The translations under genes and the position numbers were made by a program. A stretch of DNA of 44,070 bases from an uncultured beta proteobacterium (GTDB lineage: Bacteria > Pseudomonadota > Gammaproteobacteria > Burkholderiales > Nitrosomonadaceae). The notes under the pieces were generated by a model. It was not told the DNA's origin. It saw only the letters and a program-made list of their open reading frames with translations, and made no database searches. Of this stretch, positions 8,722 to 19,570 are shown one piece after another (the first letter of the stretch is position 1; each line of letters opens with the position of its first letter). The DNA lies in assembly GCA_900696615.1 (NCBI GenBank), contig CAADGS010000108.1:1-44070 (forward strand), written 5' to 3'.

Positions 8722-8803
8722 AATCAGCAAAACTTGTACAAATTTTGTAAATAGAGCCTGGCAAAGATAGCTTCGGATCACTGAGGATGTCAGCGCAAAA
8801 TAG

Positions 8804-9442
8804 TCATCTCGATGGATAAGTGGATGACAGAAATAAACTGACATCGCCATTAAAATTGTTCAGTGCTTTTATCGGTGCAAAACTTCTCCTGTGTATATCG
8901 CTCGCACCGTGTTGTTGCAGTGCGGCGATATGTGCTTTGGTAGCATAGCCTTTATGTTGATCAAATCCGTACTGTGGATAAAGTTTGTGTAAGCGTTTCA
9001 TTTCTGCATCGCGTGCAGTTTTAGCAAGAATCGACGCGGCGGAAATTTCGGGTACCAGACTGTCTCCATTGATGATTGTTCGAGCCGGGCAGCCAAAGTA
9101 CGGGCTATGCTTACCATCGACAAGAACCAGCTGCGGGCGTAGTGTGAGACTTTCCACCGCACGTTGCATGGCAAGCAAGCTTGCTTGCAAGATATTGATT
9201 TGATCGATTTCTTGCACCGACGCCGAAGCAATCGCCCATGCGATAGCGCGTTGTTTGATTTCAACTGCAAAAGCGTCGCGCCGTTTTTCGCTCAATTGCT
9301 TGGAATCCGCCAAGCCTTCAATCGTATGTGCGGGGTTTAATATTACGCAAGCCGCGTATACCGGACCAGCAAGCGGCCCGCGGCCTGCCTCATCGACACC
9401 GCAGATTGTTGGGCTGCTATCTTGGATTGATCGCAATTGCAA
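8804..9442 (-). CDS. rnhB: Ribonuclease HII
   Basis: Cleaves the RNA strand of RNA-DNA hybrids, including single ribonucleotides in DNA; cytoplasmic. The type II signature [15 protein letters not shown] (Asp and Glu at about 18-19), the LADSKQLS block, the VDGK block and SILAKTARD give the expected metal-binding acidic residues. The 212-residue length is normal. The start is TTG at 9442, 15 bases after the fabZ stop, with no strong ribosome site, so translation may be coupled to fabZ. In most relatives lpxA and lpxB sit between fabZ and rnhB; they are missing here. Confidence 0.95.
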   Translation of the reverse strand: MQLRSIQDSSPTICGVDEAGRGPLAGPVYAACVILNPAHTIEGLADSKQLSEKRRDAFAVEIKQRAIAWAIASASVQEIDQINILQASLLAMQRAVESLTLRPQLVLVDGKHSPYFGCPARTIINGDSLVPEISAASILAKTARDAEMKRLHKLYPQYGFDQHKGYATKAHIAALQQHGASDIHRRSFAPIKALNNFNGDVSLFLSSTYPSR

Positions 9443-9457
9443 TCGGATCAGAACGGG

Positions 9458-9901
9458 TTAGACCGGGCGGGCGGTACACATCAGTTGCGCTTCAGTTACC
9501 AATTGATCGTCTACCTCGGCGCGCGCGGAATATTTCCACAACCCTTTAATCTGGCGCTCGATCGCGACTTTGAGAATAAGCTGGTCGCCTGCCATTACAG
9601 GTTTCTTGAAGCGGACGCCATCGATTCCGACAAAATAATAAACGGAATCGGTTTTGTTGACGGCATTCTCGGTTTTTAGCGTTAACAGAGCAGCCGCTTG
9701 CGCTAAGGCTTCAACGATTAACACACCCGGCATAACGGGATGATGCGGGAAATGTCCGGTGAAAAAAGGTTCGTTGATGGAGACATTTTTTAAAGCAACG
9801 ATATCTTTACCTTGCTCGAGTGAAATTACTCTATCGACCAGCAATAGTGGGTAACGGTGGGGCAGGTATTTCAAGATTTCGTGAATATTCATGGTATTCA
9901 T
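9458..9901 (-). CDS. fabZ: 3-hydroxyacyl-ACP dehydratase FabZ
   Basis: Hot-dog-fold dehydratase of type II fatty acid synthesis, converting 3-hydroxyacyl-ACP to trans-2-enoyl-ACP. Diagnostic blocks are [13 protein letters not shown] near the N-terminus, [16 protein letters not shown] with the catalytic His, and VEALAQAAA with the catalytic Glu. 147 residues is typical. An AAAGGA site seven bases before 9901 supports that ATG over the in-frame ATG at 9892. It follows skp by 56 bases; lpxD, the usual gene between them, is absent. Confidence 0.96.
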   Translation of the reverse strand: MNTMNIHEILKYLPHRYPLLLVDRVISLEQGKDIVALKNVSINEPFFTGHFPHHPVMPGVLIVEALAQAAALLTLKTENAVNKTDSVYYFVGIDGVRFKKPVMAGDQLILKVAIERQIKGLWKYSARAEVDDQLVTEAQLMCTARPV

Positions 9902-9957
9902 AGCGTTTTCCTTTCATTACATCCGTTTTATGAAAAAGTGGATGCTCAGGTTATGGA

Positions 9958-10494
9958 TTATTCTTTATTGAGTTCTTTAATGACCTTGTCGGTAATATCG
10001 ATGCGTTGACTTCGATATACTGAATCTTGCAGTTGTAAAATCAAATCATATTGTTCTATTTCGGCAATTTTATTGATCGCACGATTGGTACGCTCCAAAA
10101 TGATGCCGTACTCTTCATTCTGACGCGCACTTAAATCTTCACGCATTTGTTTCTGTGCACGTTGATAATCCCGGCTCAAATTAGCCAGATTTCTTTCCAG
10201 GTTCCGTCGCTCCGTTTCCTCCATGCTGGCACCGTTTTTTTCCAGCTTTTCCTGGAGAGCCTTAGCCTGCAAAGCAATTTTCTTGATATCCTCGTCGCGC
10301 GGTATAAACTCTTGTTCAATTTTATTCTGTGCCTGAATTGCCGGCAGCGATTCGCGCAGTATTTTTTCGGTATTGACTACGCCAATTTTAATGTCACCGG
10401 CTGACACGTTAATCCATCCAGCCATTAACATTATGGTTATCAAAACCTTTACCATGCCATACCATAGTCTGTTAATGAATCGCAATAGCGTCAT
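9958..10494 (-). CDS. skp: Periplasmic chaperone Skp/OmpH family
   Basis: Holds unfolded outer-membrane proteins in the periplasm for delivery to BamA. After a signal peptide ending near NVSAGD, the mature start DIKIGVVNTEKILRE is the family hallmark. A long charged helical stretch rich in Lys, Glu and Gln (about residues 60-145) would form the coiled-coil tentacles, and the C-terminus returns to a strand-like end. GAGG lies eight bases before the ATG at 10494. It starts 18 bases after the bamA stop, the usual chaperone-insertase pairing. Confidence 0.93.
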   Translation of the reverse strand: MTLLRFINRLWYGMVKVLITIMLMAGWINVSAGDIKIGVVNTEKILRESLPAIQAQNKIEQEFIPRDEDIKKIALQAKALQEKLEKNGASMEETERRNLERNLANLSRDYQRAQKQMREDLSARQNEEYGIILERTNRAINKIAEIEQYDLILQLQDSVYRSQRIDITDKVIKELNKE

Positions 10495-10512
10495 TTGGCA
10501 AGCCTCGAAGCG

Positions 10513-12828
10513 TTAAAATTGTTGCCCGAACATAAACTGGAAGCGCTGCAAATTGTCGGCAGGCACATCGTTCAAGGGTTCGGCAATACTAACTTTCAAC
10601 GGCCCCATAGGTGAAACCCAAGTTAATGCAAAGCCAGCCGAGTAACGCATGAAGTTGTTAAGTTCATGGAACTTGTTAAATGTGGTACCGCCGTCGAGAA
10701 ATAAGCTTAATCGAAAAGCGCGATCTTCTCTCAAGAATGGCACCGGAAACATCAATTCAATATTACCGACGACACGCTTGCTGGCACCAACTGCTAACAG
10801 TCTTCGATTGGTTTCAGAGATGTTACCCGGCAGCAGAGTATCGTCGCGAGGACCTAATGAATTCAAATCATAACCTCTTACTGAATTATTACCGCCGGCA
10901 AAGAAGTTTTTGAAAAAAGGTAAGTCTTTGCCACCGTAACCATCGCCGTATCCAAATTCGGTATTTAGCAATAGCGTGAAGAAATCGGTTATAGGAAAGT
11001 ACCACTTTTGATGATAGCTGACTTTATAATAATTCAAATCCCCGCCGGGTACGCTGACTTCGCCGAATAACCGGTGAGTTGTTCCGGAAGTGGGCCAAAT
11101 CGCGCTGTCGCGGCGGTCTCGAGCCCAGCTTAATGTCAAAGGAAAATTATTGGTAGTTTTGCCAAAATCATTAACAAAATCAATATATCGCTGTGGACTA
11201 TTGGCAAATGTGCCAATTGAAGTGTTTTCAGCTGCTAAACCAAGGGAGACAATGTCATTCTCCGCAATCGGCACCCCTACCCGAAAGCCAGCACCCAGCG
11301 TTTCGGTTTTAAAAGCACCGAATTGGGTCAGTGCGCGTGTATCCAAGTCGCGTTTGTAGGCATCAAATCCCAGGCTTAACCCATCGACAGTAAAATAAGG
11401 GTTTGTAAAGGACGCGGAGTAAACTTCGTTAATGGCGCCTCTGTTGGCATCCAGGCTAAAAAAATTGCCGGTACCGAAAATATTGTTCTGAGAAATCGAC
11501 GCGTTCAGAATGATACCTTGCCGATCGGAGTAGCCTGCACCAAACATAATTGAGCCAGTCGGTCTTTCTTCGACTTTGACATTCACATCAACTTGATCGG
11601 TTTTGTTAGGAACAGCGGGTGTTTCGACATCGACTTTATTAAAAAAGGCAAGCCTGTCCACGCGTTGTTTGGAAAGATTAATCTTTGTGGTGGAATACCA
11701 GGCTCCTTCCATTTGGCGGAATTCCCGGCGTATGACCTCATCGCGTGTACGATCATTTCCTTCTATATTGATATGACGAATATAAACCTTGCGGCCTGGG
11801 TCAATAAAAAAAGTAAAGGCGGCCTGCCGCTTTTCCAAATCCAGCTCCGGCGATGCGTTGACATTGGCAAAGGCATAACCGTCATCACCTAATCGATCGG
11901 TGATCAATTTAATGGATTCCGTCAATTTCTCGCGTGCAAACACTTGCCCGCTTTTAATCAATATCAATTTACGAATGTCTTCTTCCGGGATAATGAGATC
12001 GCCAGCCACTTTGACATCGGATACGGTATATTGGGCGCCTTCTGTGACATTAATTGTGATATAGATGTCGCGCAATTCAGGAGTGATTGATACTTGCGTG
12101 GATTCAATATTGAATTCCAGATAACCGCGATCCAAATAAAAAGAGCGAAGAGTTTCGAGATCTGCGGCTAGTTTTTGTTTTGAATATTGATCATTTTTGG
12201 TAAACCAGCTTAATAAATCAGGCTTTCGCAGAACAAGCAGTCCGCGTAATTCACTATCTTTAAATTTTTCGTTACCGACAAAGTTAATTCTTTTAATTCG
12301 CGCTGTACGGCCTTCATTGATATCAAAGTTTATGCCTACTCGGTTTCGTTCCAGGGGCGTAGTGGTGGTCGTGATTTTGACGGCATACTTTCCACGGGTA
12401 ATATATTGACGTTTTAATTCCAGCTCAGCCCGCTCTAACAAGGAGCGGCTGAAAATCCTAGATTCCGAAATGCCTGCTTGCTTTAATCCTTCCAGTAACT
12501 TATCTTTCTCAAATTCTTTGGCGCCATTAATCGTAATCTCGGCAATAGCAGGCCTTTCATCCACTTCTACGATTAAAATCCCGTTTTCTGATTTAATTCT
12601 TACATCTTTAAAAAATCCTGTCGCATAAAGTGCTTTGATTGACTCTGTGGCTTTCTCCTCATCAAATAAGTCACCAACTTTAACGGGAAGATAGCTAAAT
12701 ACCGTGCCGGCTTCGGTACGTTGAATCCCTTCAACACGAATATCTTTTACTACAAAAGATTCACTGGCCCATGATGAAAATACAAAAAAGAAACTTACAA
12801 GTGCAACTGAAAACTTGAAAAATTTCAT
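10513..12828 (-). CDS. bamA: Outer-membrane protein assembly factor BamA
   Basis: Essential Omp85-family insertase. A signal peptide (KFFKFSVALVSFFFVFSSWA) is followed by five POTRA-type repeats over about residues 22-420, then a membrane barrel to the end. The barrel carries the conserved VRGYDLNSLGPRD loop (the VRGY/F lid motif) and ends in FMFGQQF with the terminal Phe typical of outer-membrane proteins. 771 residues is a normal size. It begins four bases after the rseP stop. Confidence 0.97.
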   Translation of the reverse strand: MKFFKFSVALVSFFFVFSSWASESFVVKDIRVEGIQRTEAGTVFSYLPVKVGDLFDEEKATESIKALYATGFFKDVRIKSENGILIVEVDERPAIAEITINGAKEFEKDKLLEGLKQAGISESRIFSRSLLERAELELKRQYITRGKYAVKITTTTTPLERNRVGINFDINEGRTARIKRINFVGNEKFKDSELRGLLVLRKPDLLSWFTKNDQYSKQKLAADLETLRSFYLDRGYLEFNIESTQVSITPELRDIYITINVTEGAQYTVSDVKVAGDLIIPEEDIRKLILIKSGQVFAREKLTESIKLITDRLGDDGYAFANVNASPELDLEKRQAAFTFFIDPGRKVYIRHINIEGNDRTRDEVIRREFRQMEGAWYSTTKINLSKQRVDRLAFFNKVDVETPAVPNKTDQVDVNVKVEERPTGSIMFGAGYSDRQGIILNASISQNNIFGTGNFFSLDANRGAINEVYSASFTNPYFTVDGLSLGFDAYKRDLDTRALTQFGAFKTETLGAGFRVGVPIAENDIVSLGLAAENTSIGTFANSPQRYIDFVNDFGKTTNNFPLTLSWARDRRDSAIWPTSGTTHRLFGEVSVPGGDLNYYKVSYHQKWYFPITDFFTLLLNTEFGYGDGYGGKDLPFFKNFFAGGNNSVRGYDLNSLGPRDDTLLPGNISETNRRLLAVGASKRVVGNIELMFPVPFLREDRAFRLSLFLDGGTTFNKFHELNNFMRYSAGFALTWVSPMGPLKVSIAEPLNDVPADNLQRFQFMFGQQF

Positions 12829-12831
12829 TAT

Positions 12832-14199
12832 CTAACCAGTAATGAGGCGACTAATATCGTTATATATGGCAAAAGTCATCAGTGTAAGCAGCATAACCAG
12901 GCCAATCTTTTGACCAATTAATACAGTTTCATCGGAAAGTGGTGATCCTCGGATCATCTCAATGAGATAATACATGAGATGCCCGCCATCTAAAACGGGG
13001 ATAGGGAGTAGATTCAAAACACCGATGCTGACACTGATCAAAGCAAGGAATGCCAAATAAGATACTAATCCCATTTGCGCGGATTGTCCTGCGTAATCGG
13101 CAATTGAAATCGGCCCGCTGACATTCTTCCAGGATACATCGCCAGTGATCATCTTAGATAGCATTTGAAGGGTAAGTACAGTTGTCTCCCAAGTCTTCAC
13201 AAGCGCTTTCTGAAATGCTGTTCCTGACGGGTAGCTGATTGTGATCATGAGTTCATCCAATTCAGCTTGATTAATAACGGGTGCTACACCAATTCTACCA
13301 ACTTGTTTGCCATTTTCTGTAATGGCTTCGGGTGTAATATCAAATCTAATGACTTGATTATCTCTTAATATCTCGAGTTCTAGTGTTCGCCCGGGATTCG
13401 TACGTATTGTTTGCACAAGCTCAGGCCAGGTTTGAATTTCGCTGGAATCGATTGCTAAAATTTCATCTCCAGGTTGCAAGCCGGCGTGATAGCCAACGCC
13501 ATCGGCAACGACCTGAGCAATCACAGGTTCTATCGTAGGTTGATAGCCATTGAATCCTATGACGGTAAGCAAATTTTCATTCAGCGTATTGGGATCAATT
13601 TGGCTTAAATTCAAATGACGCCAATTGATTTCACCATTTTTATTGACTGTTTGAATTTTGATGTTTGCTGATTGGTCGATAGCATGCCGCAATAAAGACC
13701 AGCGTGCGTCTTGCCAGCTCGCAATCGGTTCATTCCCGATACTGACGATAGTTTCACCCGACTTAAATTGAGCTTGCGCTGCGGGTGTATCCGGTTCGAT
13801 AGGACCCAATACCGGTTTCATGCCACTTACACCCAAAATGAAAAGGAACCAATATAAAACAATGGCCAGCAAAAAATTGGCTATGGGACCGGCAGCAACA
13901 ATGGCGAAACGACGACCTACCGGCTGACGGTTAAATGCACGCGGTAAATCTTCAGGCGCCACTTTACCTTCATTTTCATCCAGCATCTTGACATAACCAC
14001 CCAAAGGTATTGCGGCGATTACCCATTCTGTTTGGTCTTTTCCCCAACGTTTACGAAAGATAGGCTGACCAAAACCAATGCAGAATCGTAATACTTTTAC
14101 GTTATTCCAACGGGCGATCAGGTAATGACCAAATTCATGAAATGTGATCAATATACCTAACGCTATAATGAAGGAAAGGATTGTGTAAGTTATGGACAT
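12832..14199 (-). CDS. rseP: Site-2 zinc metalloprotease RseP
   Basis: Inner-membrane intramembrane protease that in relatives cleaves anti-sigma factor RseA and remnant signal peptides. The zinc motif HEFGH lies at about residues 21-25 in the first membrane helix. Two PDZ domains follow (one with QAQFKSGETIVSIGNEPI, the second with YHAGLQPGDEILAID). The second active-site segment NLLPIPVLDGGH is near the C-terminus, with final membrane helices. 455 residues is typical. A 147-base gap separates it from dxr, room for its own promoter, though I saw no convincing one. Confidence 0.96.
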   Translation of the reverse strand: MSITYTILSFIIALGILITFHEFGHYLIARWNNVKVLRFCIGFGQPIFRKRWGKDQTEWVIAAIPLGGYVKMLDENEGKVAPEDLPRAFNRQPVGRRFAIVAAGPIANFLLAIVLYWFLFILGVSGMKPVLGPIEPDTPAAQAQFKSGETIVSIGNEPIASWQDARWSLLRHAIDQSANIKIQTVNKNGEINWRHLNLSQIDPNTLNENLLTVIGFNGYQPTIEPVIAQVVADGVGYHAGLQPGDEILAIDSSEIQTWPELVQTIRTNPGRTLELEILRDNQVIRFDITPEAITENGKQVGRIGVAPVINQAELDELMITISYPSGTAFQKALVKTWETTVLTLQMLSKMITGDVSWKNVSGPISIADYAGQSAQMGLVSYLAFLALISVSIGVLNLLPIPVLDGGHLMYYLIEMIRGSPLSDETVLIGQKIGLVMLLTLMTFAIYNDISRLITG

Positions 14200-14346
14200 A
14201 TCAATTGCCGCGACTCAAGTCAGAAAAAAGATTTAGTTGCACAGTATTTCGCATTCAGTAATTCCGTTTAGGATGTGTCGATACTATCATTAATTAGTAA
14301 AAATTGAACCTGGGCGCCGAATTTGTTAGGTGACATCGTGCCGTTT

Positions 14347-15534
14347 TCATTGCAACCTCGTTAACCATTCTCGCGCCTTGACACGCGCCAGATTGTCTGC
14401 GGTTAGTACATCTTCCAGTGTATCAATCTCATTTTGAGGTACGGTCTGCATGACATATTTAATCATTGCCGGAATAGCTGTGAAAGTCATGCGCTTGCTG
14501 AGAAATGATTCTACTGCCACTTCGTTAGCGGCATTGAGTACTGCCGGCATATTGCCACCAGCAGCAAGTGCTTGATAGGCCAATTCCAAACAGGGAAATT
14601 TCTTAAAATCCGGCTCTTCAAAATCAAGATGGCCAATTTTGAACATATCTAAAGCGGGCACACCACTTTCTATCCGTTCCGGGTAACCCATTGCGTGCGC
14701 AATTGGAGTACGCATATCCGGATTACCCAATTGCGCTATGACTGAACCATCGACATAGGCAACCATTGAGTGAATTACGCTTTGCGGATGAACCACTACT
14801 TGAATTCTTTCGGGAGGGGCATCAAACAGCCAATGCGCTTCGATGACTTCCAATCCTTTATTCATCATAGTTGCCGAATCAACCGAAATTTTCTGTCCCA
14901 TATCCCAATTAGGATGCGCACATGCTTGTTCAGGCGTTACTTTTTCAAGAGAAGCTAAGGGTGCGCATCGGAAAGGACCACCCGAAGCGGTAAGTAAAAT
15001 GTGGCTAATACCTGATGCTGTCAAGTTACCACTGAAATGATGAGGCAAAGATTGGTAAATTGCATTATGCTCGCTGTCGATGGGCAACAGCGTAGCATTA
15101 TTCTGCTTTACCAGATCCATAAAAATTCGTCCGGCCATCACTAATGTTTCTTTGTTGGCGAGTAATATGAGTTTTCCCGCGCGTGCCGCAGCAAAAGCTG
15201 GACGAATGCCGGCAGCACCGACAATGGCTGCCATTACTGCATCGACTTCGACATGTGAAGCTACTCTTTCTAATGATTCAATTCCTGAGAATACCTCAGT
15301 GTTGAGGCCGGCAGCCTGTATGCCATCAGCCAGTTGTTTGGCGCTACCTGGATCAAGCATTACTGCATAGCGCGGCTGAAAGCGCTGACATTGCGATAGC
15401 ATTTTTTCAGTATTATTGTTGGCAGTCAGCGCGAAAGCTTGGAACCGGTCGGGATGACGTGCGATAACATCGAGTGTACTCTCTCCAATACTACCGGTAG
15501 ATCCGAGTATTGCTATTTGACGGACGGTGTTCAT
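14347..15534 (-). CDS. dxr: 1-deoxy-D-xylulose 5-phosphate reductoisomerase
   Basis: Second step of the MEP isoprenoid pathway: DXP plus NADPH to 2-C-methyl-D-erythritol 4-phosphate. The NADPH motif [16 protein letters not shown] lies at residues 8-23. Metal and substrate residues sit in [40 protein letters not shown] and HPQSVIHSM. 395 residues is typical. The start overlaps the cdsA stop by four bases (ATGA), so translation is coupled. Together with uppS it supplies the lipid carrier for peptidoglycan. Confidence 0.97.
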   Translation of the reverse strand: MNTVRQIAILGSTGSIGESTLDVIARHPDRFQAFALTANNNTEKMLSQCQRFQPRYAVMLDPGSAKQLADGIQAAGLNTEVFSGIESLERVASHVEVDAVMAAIVGAAGIRPAFAAARAGKLILLANKETLVMAGRIFMDLVKQNNATLLPIDSEHNAIYQSLPHHFSGNLTASGISHILLTASGGPFRCAPLASLEKVTPEQACAHPNWDMGQKISVDSATMMNKGLEVIEAHWLFDAPPERIQVVVHPQSVIHSMVAYVDGSVIAQLGNPDMRTPIAHAMGYPERIESGVPALDMFKIGHLDFEEPDFKKFPCLELAYQALAAGGNMPAVLNAANEVAVESFLSKRMTFTAIPAMIKYVMQTVPQNEIDTLEDVLTADNLARVKAREWLTRLQ

Positions 15535-16355
15535 GATGAAGGTGTGTAATAAATAAGTAATGCCAGAGCAGCAAGTGGCAAGGATGAAGTCAACGCGTCA
15601 ATTCGATCAAGGATCCCACCATGACCAGGCAAAATGTTTCCGCTATCTTTTATGCCCACCTGCCGCTTTAACATTGATTCGTATAAATCTCCGATAATTC
15701 CTAGTAATGCCATTATAACCAACAGCGGTATCAACGCCATTGATAGGAATTCTTCAGTTATCCAAAAACTCCAAACAAGGCTATAAGCGAATACGGCAAT
15801 TATGGCACCGATGACACCCTCCCAAGTTTTGTTGGGACTGATTGTGTAAGCGAGCTTGTGTTTGCCTAAAGCTCGTCCGGTGAAGTAAGCTGCAGTATCG
15901 GATATCCATAGGGTTGCCATGAAACCTAACAGAAGCATCGGATTGATAACACGTAACTGATATAGCGCGAGACAAGTGGGCAGCAATACTATCCAACCTG
16001 TAAGCATCCCAATATATGGATTATTAATCGTATAATTATTTTTTAGAAAGACGGGGACGCCAGCTATCCAGAATACAACTGACAGAATATAGATCCCTAT
16101 TAGGTCGGTGGAATAAGCGCTTATTTGTGCGGATTCACGCAAGAGAAATAATAATTCACCCCCAATTATCACTGTCAGTAACATAAAGGCTATAGTATTT
16201 TTCACTGAGAGCTGTGCTAATCTGCTCCATTCCCGGGCGCCGATAACTGCTAATATCAGCAATAAAGCCAACCAAAAAATATCTTGCAAGTAAAATAAAG
16301 CGGATAAAAATAAAGGCAAAATAATAACTACTGTCAAAACACGGGCTCTTAGCAT
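15531..16355 (-). CDS. cdsA: Phosphatidate cytidylyltransferase
   Basis: Integral inner-membrane enzyme making CDP-diacylglycerol from phosphatidate and CTP. Several hydrophobic helices cover the first 180 residues. The conserved blocks [32 protein letters not shown] and the C-terminal signature [14 protein letters not shown] are present. 274 residues is normal. It overlaps dxr by four bases and starts 14 bases after uppS, all in one operon. Confidence 0.96.
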   Translation of the reverse strand: MLRARVLTVVIILPLFLSALFYLQDIFWLALLLILAVIGAREWSRLAQLSVKNTIAFMLLTVIIGGELLFLLRESAQISAYSTDLIGIYILSVVFWIAGVPVFLKNNYTINNPYIGMLTGWIVLLPTCLALYQLRVINPMLLLGFMATLWISDTAAYFTGRALGKHKLAYTISPNKTWEGVIGAIIAVFAYSLVWSFWITEEFLSMALIPLLVIMALLGIIGDLYESMLKRQVGIKDSGNILPGHGGILDRIDALTSSLPLAALALLIYYTPSS

Positions 16356-16369
16356 AGAGTTGACTTTTC

Positions 16370-17137
16370 TTATCTTTCAGCAGAGATTGCTATTTGAAGC
16401 TGCTCGCTAGTGCGGCCAAACCGACGCTCTCGTTGTTGATAAGCCTGGATAGCAAGCCCCAGCTCCTGTTCATTGAAATCAGGCCATAACGTATTAGTAA
16501 AATACAATTCAGTATACGCAAGCTGCCACAGTAAAAAATTACTGATGCGATATTCACCACCCGTTCGAATAAACAAGTCTGGTTCAGGAGCATAGCTGAG
16601 TGCAAGGTACTGTGCTAGATTTTCTTCTTCGAAGTGAAGCGGAAGATCGGAGGACTGTGCCATCATTTTGCGCATAGCTTGCATAATATCCCAACGTCCA
16701 CCGTAGTTAGCAGCAATGGTAAATGTTAGTCGCGTATTTTGTGCGGTTAATTGCTCACCGGTATTAATGAATTCAATGATTTTATGGTCAAATTTCGACA
16801 AATCGCCGATTACTTTGAATCGAATTCCGTTTTCATGAAGCTTGCCGATTTCTTGCTCCAACGCTCCGGTAAAGAGCTGCATCAAATATGATACTTCATC
16901 AGCAGGCCGGCGCCAGTTCTCACTGCTGAAAGCAAACAACGTAAGATATGCAACATTTTGCTCTATACACGCTTTTATAACACCTCGAACTGTTTCGACG
17001 CCTTGCTGATGCCCTGCCATACGTGGCATAAAGCGTTTCCTGGCCCATCGACCGTTGCCATCCATGATAATGGCAATATGCTTCGGTATCGAGCCAGTTT
17101 CGGGTATTTCTCGAGTTGAACTTTGACCTTGAGGCAT
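16370..17137 (-). CDS. uppS: Undecaprenyl diphosphate synthase
   Basis: Condenses eight isopentenyl units onto farnesyl diphosphate to give the C55 carrier for cell-wall synthesis. The cis-prenyltransferase signature [16 protein letters not shown] holds the catalytic Asp at about residue 27. [14 protein letters not shown] and [22 protein letters not shown] are also present. 255 residues is typical. It starts only one base after the frr stop, implying coupled translation. Confidence 0.97.
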   Translation of the reverse strand: MPQGQSSTREIPETGSIPKHIAIIMDGNGRWARKRFMPRMAGHQQGVETVRGVIKACIEQNVAYLTLFAFSSENWRRPADEVSYLMQLFTGALEQEIGKLHENGIRFKVIGDLSKFDHKIIEFINTGEQLTAQNTRLTFTIAANYGGRWDIMQAMRKMMAQSSDLPLHFEEENLAQYLALSYAPEPDLFIRTGGEYRISNFLLWQLAYTELYFTNTLWPDFNEQELGLAIQAYQQRERRFGRTSEQLQIAISAER

Positions 17138-17138
17138 A

Positions 17139-17696
17139 TTAAATAGCCATCAATTCAGTTTCTTTGATTTGTAAAACTTTGTCGATTTCAGTGATATAGC
17201 GATCAGTCAATTTCTGGATGTCATCTTGACCGCGTCGCTCATCATCTTCAGATATTTCTTTGGATTTCAATAATTCTTTAAGGTGACCGTTGGCATCCCG
17301 GCGTATATTTCGCATTGCAACACGAACAGCTTCACCTTCTTGTTTTACCACTTTAATAAGTTCGCGACGCCGTTCTTCTGTTAGAGCTGGCATCGGCACA
17401 CGAATAGTTTCGCCGAGTGGCATTGGATTTAAACCCAAATCAGATTCACGGATTGCTTTTTCAATCGCATTAGCCATTTTTTTGTCCCAAGGAACAACAC
17501 CAATAGTTCGTGCATCAATTAGATTAATATTGGCTACCTGATTAATAGGTGTTGCGGCACCGTAATAATCAACAGTAATATGATCAAGGAAACCAGTATG
17601 TGCTCGTCCACTTCTTACTTTGCTCAAATCCACTTTTAATGCTTCGAGACTTTTTTGCATTTTCTGTTCAGCAGACTTTTTTACATCGGCAATCAT
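17139..17696 (-). CDS. frr: Ribosome recycling factor
   Basis: Splits post-termination ribosomes together with EF-G. Full-length 185 residues. The family blocks [55 protein letters not shown] and [11 protein letters not shown] are all present. The order pyrH-frr-uppS is the usual one in proteobacteria. Confidence 0.97.
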   Translation of the reverse strand: MIADVKKSAEQKMQKSLEALKVDLSKVRSGRAHTGFLDHITVDYYGAATPINQVANINLIDARTIGVVPWDKKMANAIEKAIRESDLGLNPMPLGETIRVPMPALTEERRRELIKVVKQEGEAVRVAMRNIRRDANGHLKELLKSKEISEDDERRGQDDIQKLTDRYITEIDKVLQIKETELMAI

Positions 17697-17747
17697 AATA
17701 TTTATCCCTTTATACTATTGTTTCAAGAGACTGTGAATCTATTCGGA

Positions 17748-18464
17748 TCAGATTGTTACTAAAGTCCCTTCATCTTCTCCGAGTATTATACGTTTAAGTG
17801 CTCCAGCTTTAAAAATACTAAATACGTTTAATGGTAATTTCTGATCACGGCATAGCGTCAATGCAGTTGCATCCATTACTTGCAAATTCTTAGCAATTGC
17901 CTCATCAAAAGAAAGCTTTCCAAAACGTGTTGCTTCCGGATTAATTGTTGGATCACTCGTATAAATTCCATCTACTTTGGTAGCCTTCAGCATGATATCA
18001 ACATTCATTTCCATACCACGTAATGCTGCTGCCGTATCCGTTGTAAAAAAAGGATTGCCGGTTCCTGCTGCGAAAATCACAACCTTTCTATCTTTGAGAT
18101 AGCGTATTGCTTTGCCTCGGATGTAGGGTTCCACCACTTGCTCGATGTGTAGAGCCGACTGAATACGCGGTACTAATCCGACTAGTTTCATGGCATCTTG
18201 TAACGCGAGGGCATTCATAACTGTAGCCAACATACCCATATAATCCGCGGTAACACGTTCAAGTCCGTCATTTGCTGACTTCATACCACGAAAAATATTG
18301 CCACCACCTACAACTATTGCAATTTCAACACCCAACCTGCTAATTTCTGAAATTTCAGCAACGATTCTTCCCATCACCGTGTGATTGATACCGTACTTAT
18401 CTTCACCCATTAAGGCTTCGCCAGAGAGCTTCAATAAAATACGTTTGTAGGCTATTTCGGTCAT
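17748..18464 (-). CDS. pyrH: UMP kinase
   Basis: Hexameric kinase of the amino-acid kinase fold converting UMP to UDP with [20 protein letters not shown] lies near the N-terminus, followed by [30 protein letters not shown] and [19 protein letters not shown]. 238 residues is normal. It lies 37 bases after tsf and 51 bases before frr on the same strand. Confidence 0.97.
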   Translation of the reverse strand: MTEIAYKRILLKLSGEALMGEDKYGINHTVMGRIVAEISEISRLGVEIAIVVGGGNIFRGMKSANDGLERVTADYMGMLATVMNALALQDAMKLVGLVPRIQSALHIEQVVEPYIRGKAIRYLKDRKVVIFAAGTGNPFFTTDTAAALRGMEMNVDIMLKATKVDGIYTSDPTINPEATRFGKLSFDEAIAKNLQVMDATALTLCRDQKLPLNVFSIFKAGALKRIILGEDEGTLVTI

Positions 18465-18501
18465 TGAGAATAGAAATGTGAGGAGCTTTATCTACGCGAT
18501 A

Positions 18502-19383
18502 CTATACTTGTCCCATTTGTGCTTTTACTTCTTCAGCGAAGTTTTCAGATTTTTTTTCAATTCCTTCGCCTACAACAAACATGGTAAATCCCGTTACCTT
18601 GGCAGATTTTTTTGCCAATAACTGTTCAACTGTCTGTTCCGGATCTTTGACAAAAGGTTGCCCCAACAAGGTTATTTCGGCAAGATACTTGGCGATACGG
18701 CCATCAACCATTTTTTCAATTATATTTGCCGGCTTACCGCTCTCCGCTGCTTGAGCGGTAAAAATTTGTCGCTCGTGTTCGAGCACCTCGTTTGACACTT
18801 GATCTTTAGAAACGCACATTGGCTTACTGGCCGCAATGTGCATGGCTATATCTTTGCCTAGTACTTCATCATTACTTGTGTAATCGACTATTACACCAAT
18901 TTTAGTACCATGAAGATAAGAAGCTAACCGACTCTCAGTTGCGTGACGTGCGCAACGGCGAATGCTAATATTTTCTCCTAATTTCATTACCAATGCTTTA
19001 CGGGTCGATTCGACAGTTTCACCGGATACTAGCGGTGCACCGCCTAATGCTGCAATATCAGTCAAGTTTTTAACCGCCACAAGTTCCGCCAAGTTCTTGG
19101 AAAAATTGATGAAGTCATCGTTTTTTGCCACAAAATCCGTTTCACAATTTACTTCAACCAGAGCGCCGCATTGACTATCCGCTGATAGGTAAATGCCAAC
19201 CACACCTTCTGCTGCAATTCGCCCCGCAGCTTTGCTCGCTTTGGCGCCACTTTTAATTCTTAATAAATCTTCAGCAGCCTTCATATCGCCTGCCGTTTCA
19301 GATAAGGCTTTTTTGCATTCCATCATGCCGAGCCCTGTCATCTCACGCAATTCTTTTACCATACTTGCGGTAATTTCCGCCAT
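18502..19383 (-). CDS. tsf: Translation elongation factor Ts
   Basis: Guanine nucleotide exchange factor for EF-Tu. [27 protein letters not shown] is the conserved N-terminal UBA-like module ([12 protein letters not shown] contacts EF-Tu). [14 protein letters not shown] and [13 protein letters not shown] follow. The start is the ATG at 19383, with AGGAG eight bases upstream; a GTG at 19392 in frame would leave too little room. 293 residues is typical. It lies downstream of rpsB, separated by 187 bases. Confidence 0.97.
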   Translation of the reverse strand: MAEITASMVKELREMTGLGMMECKKALSETAGDMKAAEDLLRIKSGAKASKAAGRIAAEGVVGIYLSADSQCGALVEVNCETDFVAKNDDFINFSKNLAELVAVKNLTDIAALGGAPLVSGETVESTRKALVMKLGENISIRRCARHATESRLASYLHGTKIGVIVDYTSNDEVLGKDIAMHIAASKPMCVSKDQVSNEVLEHERQIFTAQAAESGKPANIIEKMVDGRIAKYLAEITLLGQPFVKDPEQTVEQLLAKKSAKVTGFTMFVVGEGIEKKSENFAEEVKAQMGQV

Positions 19384-19530
19384 GCAATCCACTCCTGATA
19401 TAAATATATTTATAAACTGGAATCTGCCTTTACCAAATTAGAAAAAATAGTTTACAAAACTAAGCGCAGTGTAATAGCACAAGCTGAAACAAGTAATTTC
19501 CACAAAGTAATACAGTATTCCTAACAACCA

Positions 19531-19564
19531 ATTCCTTAAAGCAATTAATTCCTTAAAGCAATTA
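19531..19564. repeat. Perfect 17-bp tandem duplication after rpsB
   Basis: ATTCCTTAAAGCAATTA occurs twice head to tail (19531-19547 and 19548-19564), ending seven bases from the rpsB stop codon in the rpsB-tsf spacer. No strong terminator was seen in this spacer, consistent with read-through into tsf. Confidence 0.85.
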
Positions 19565-19570
19565 TTTTGT

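Noticed and set aside
8729-8747. Imperfect palindrome around TTGTACAA just after the repeat-protein stop
   Set aside because: AT-rich, minimal loop and no T run; not convincing as a terminator.
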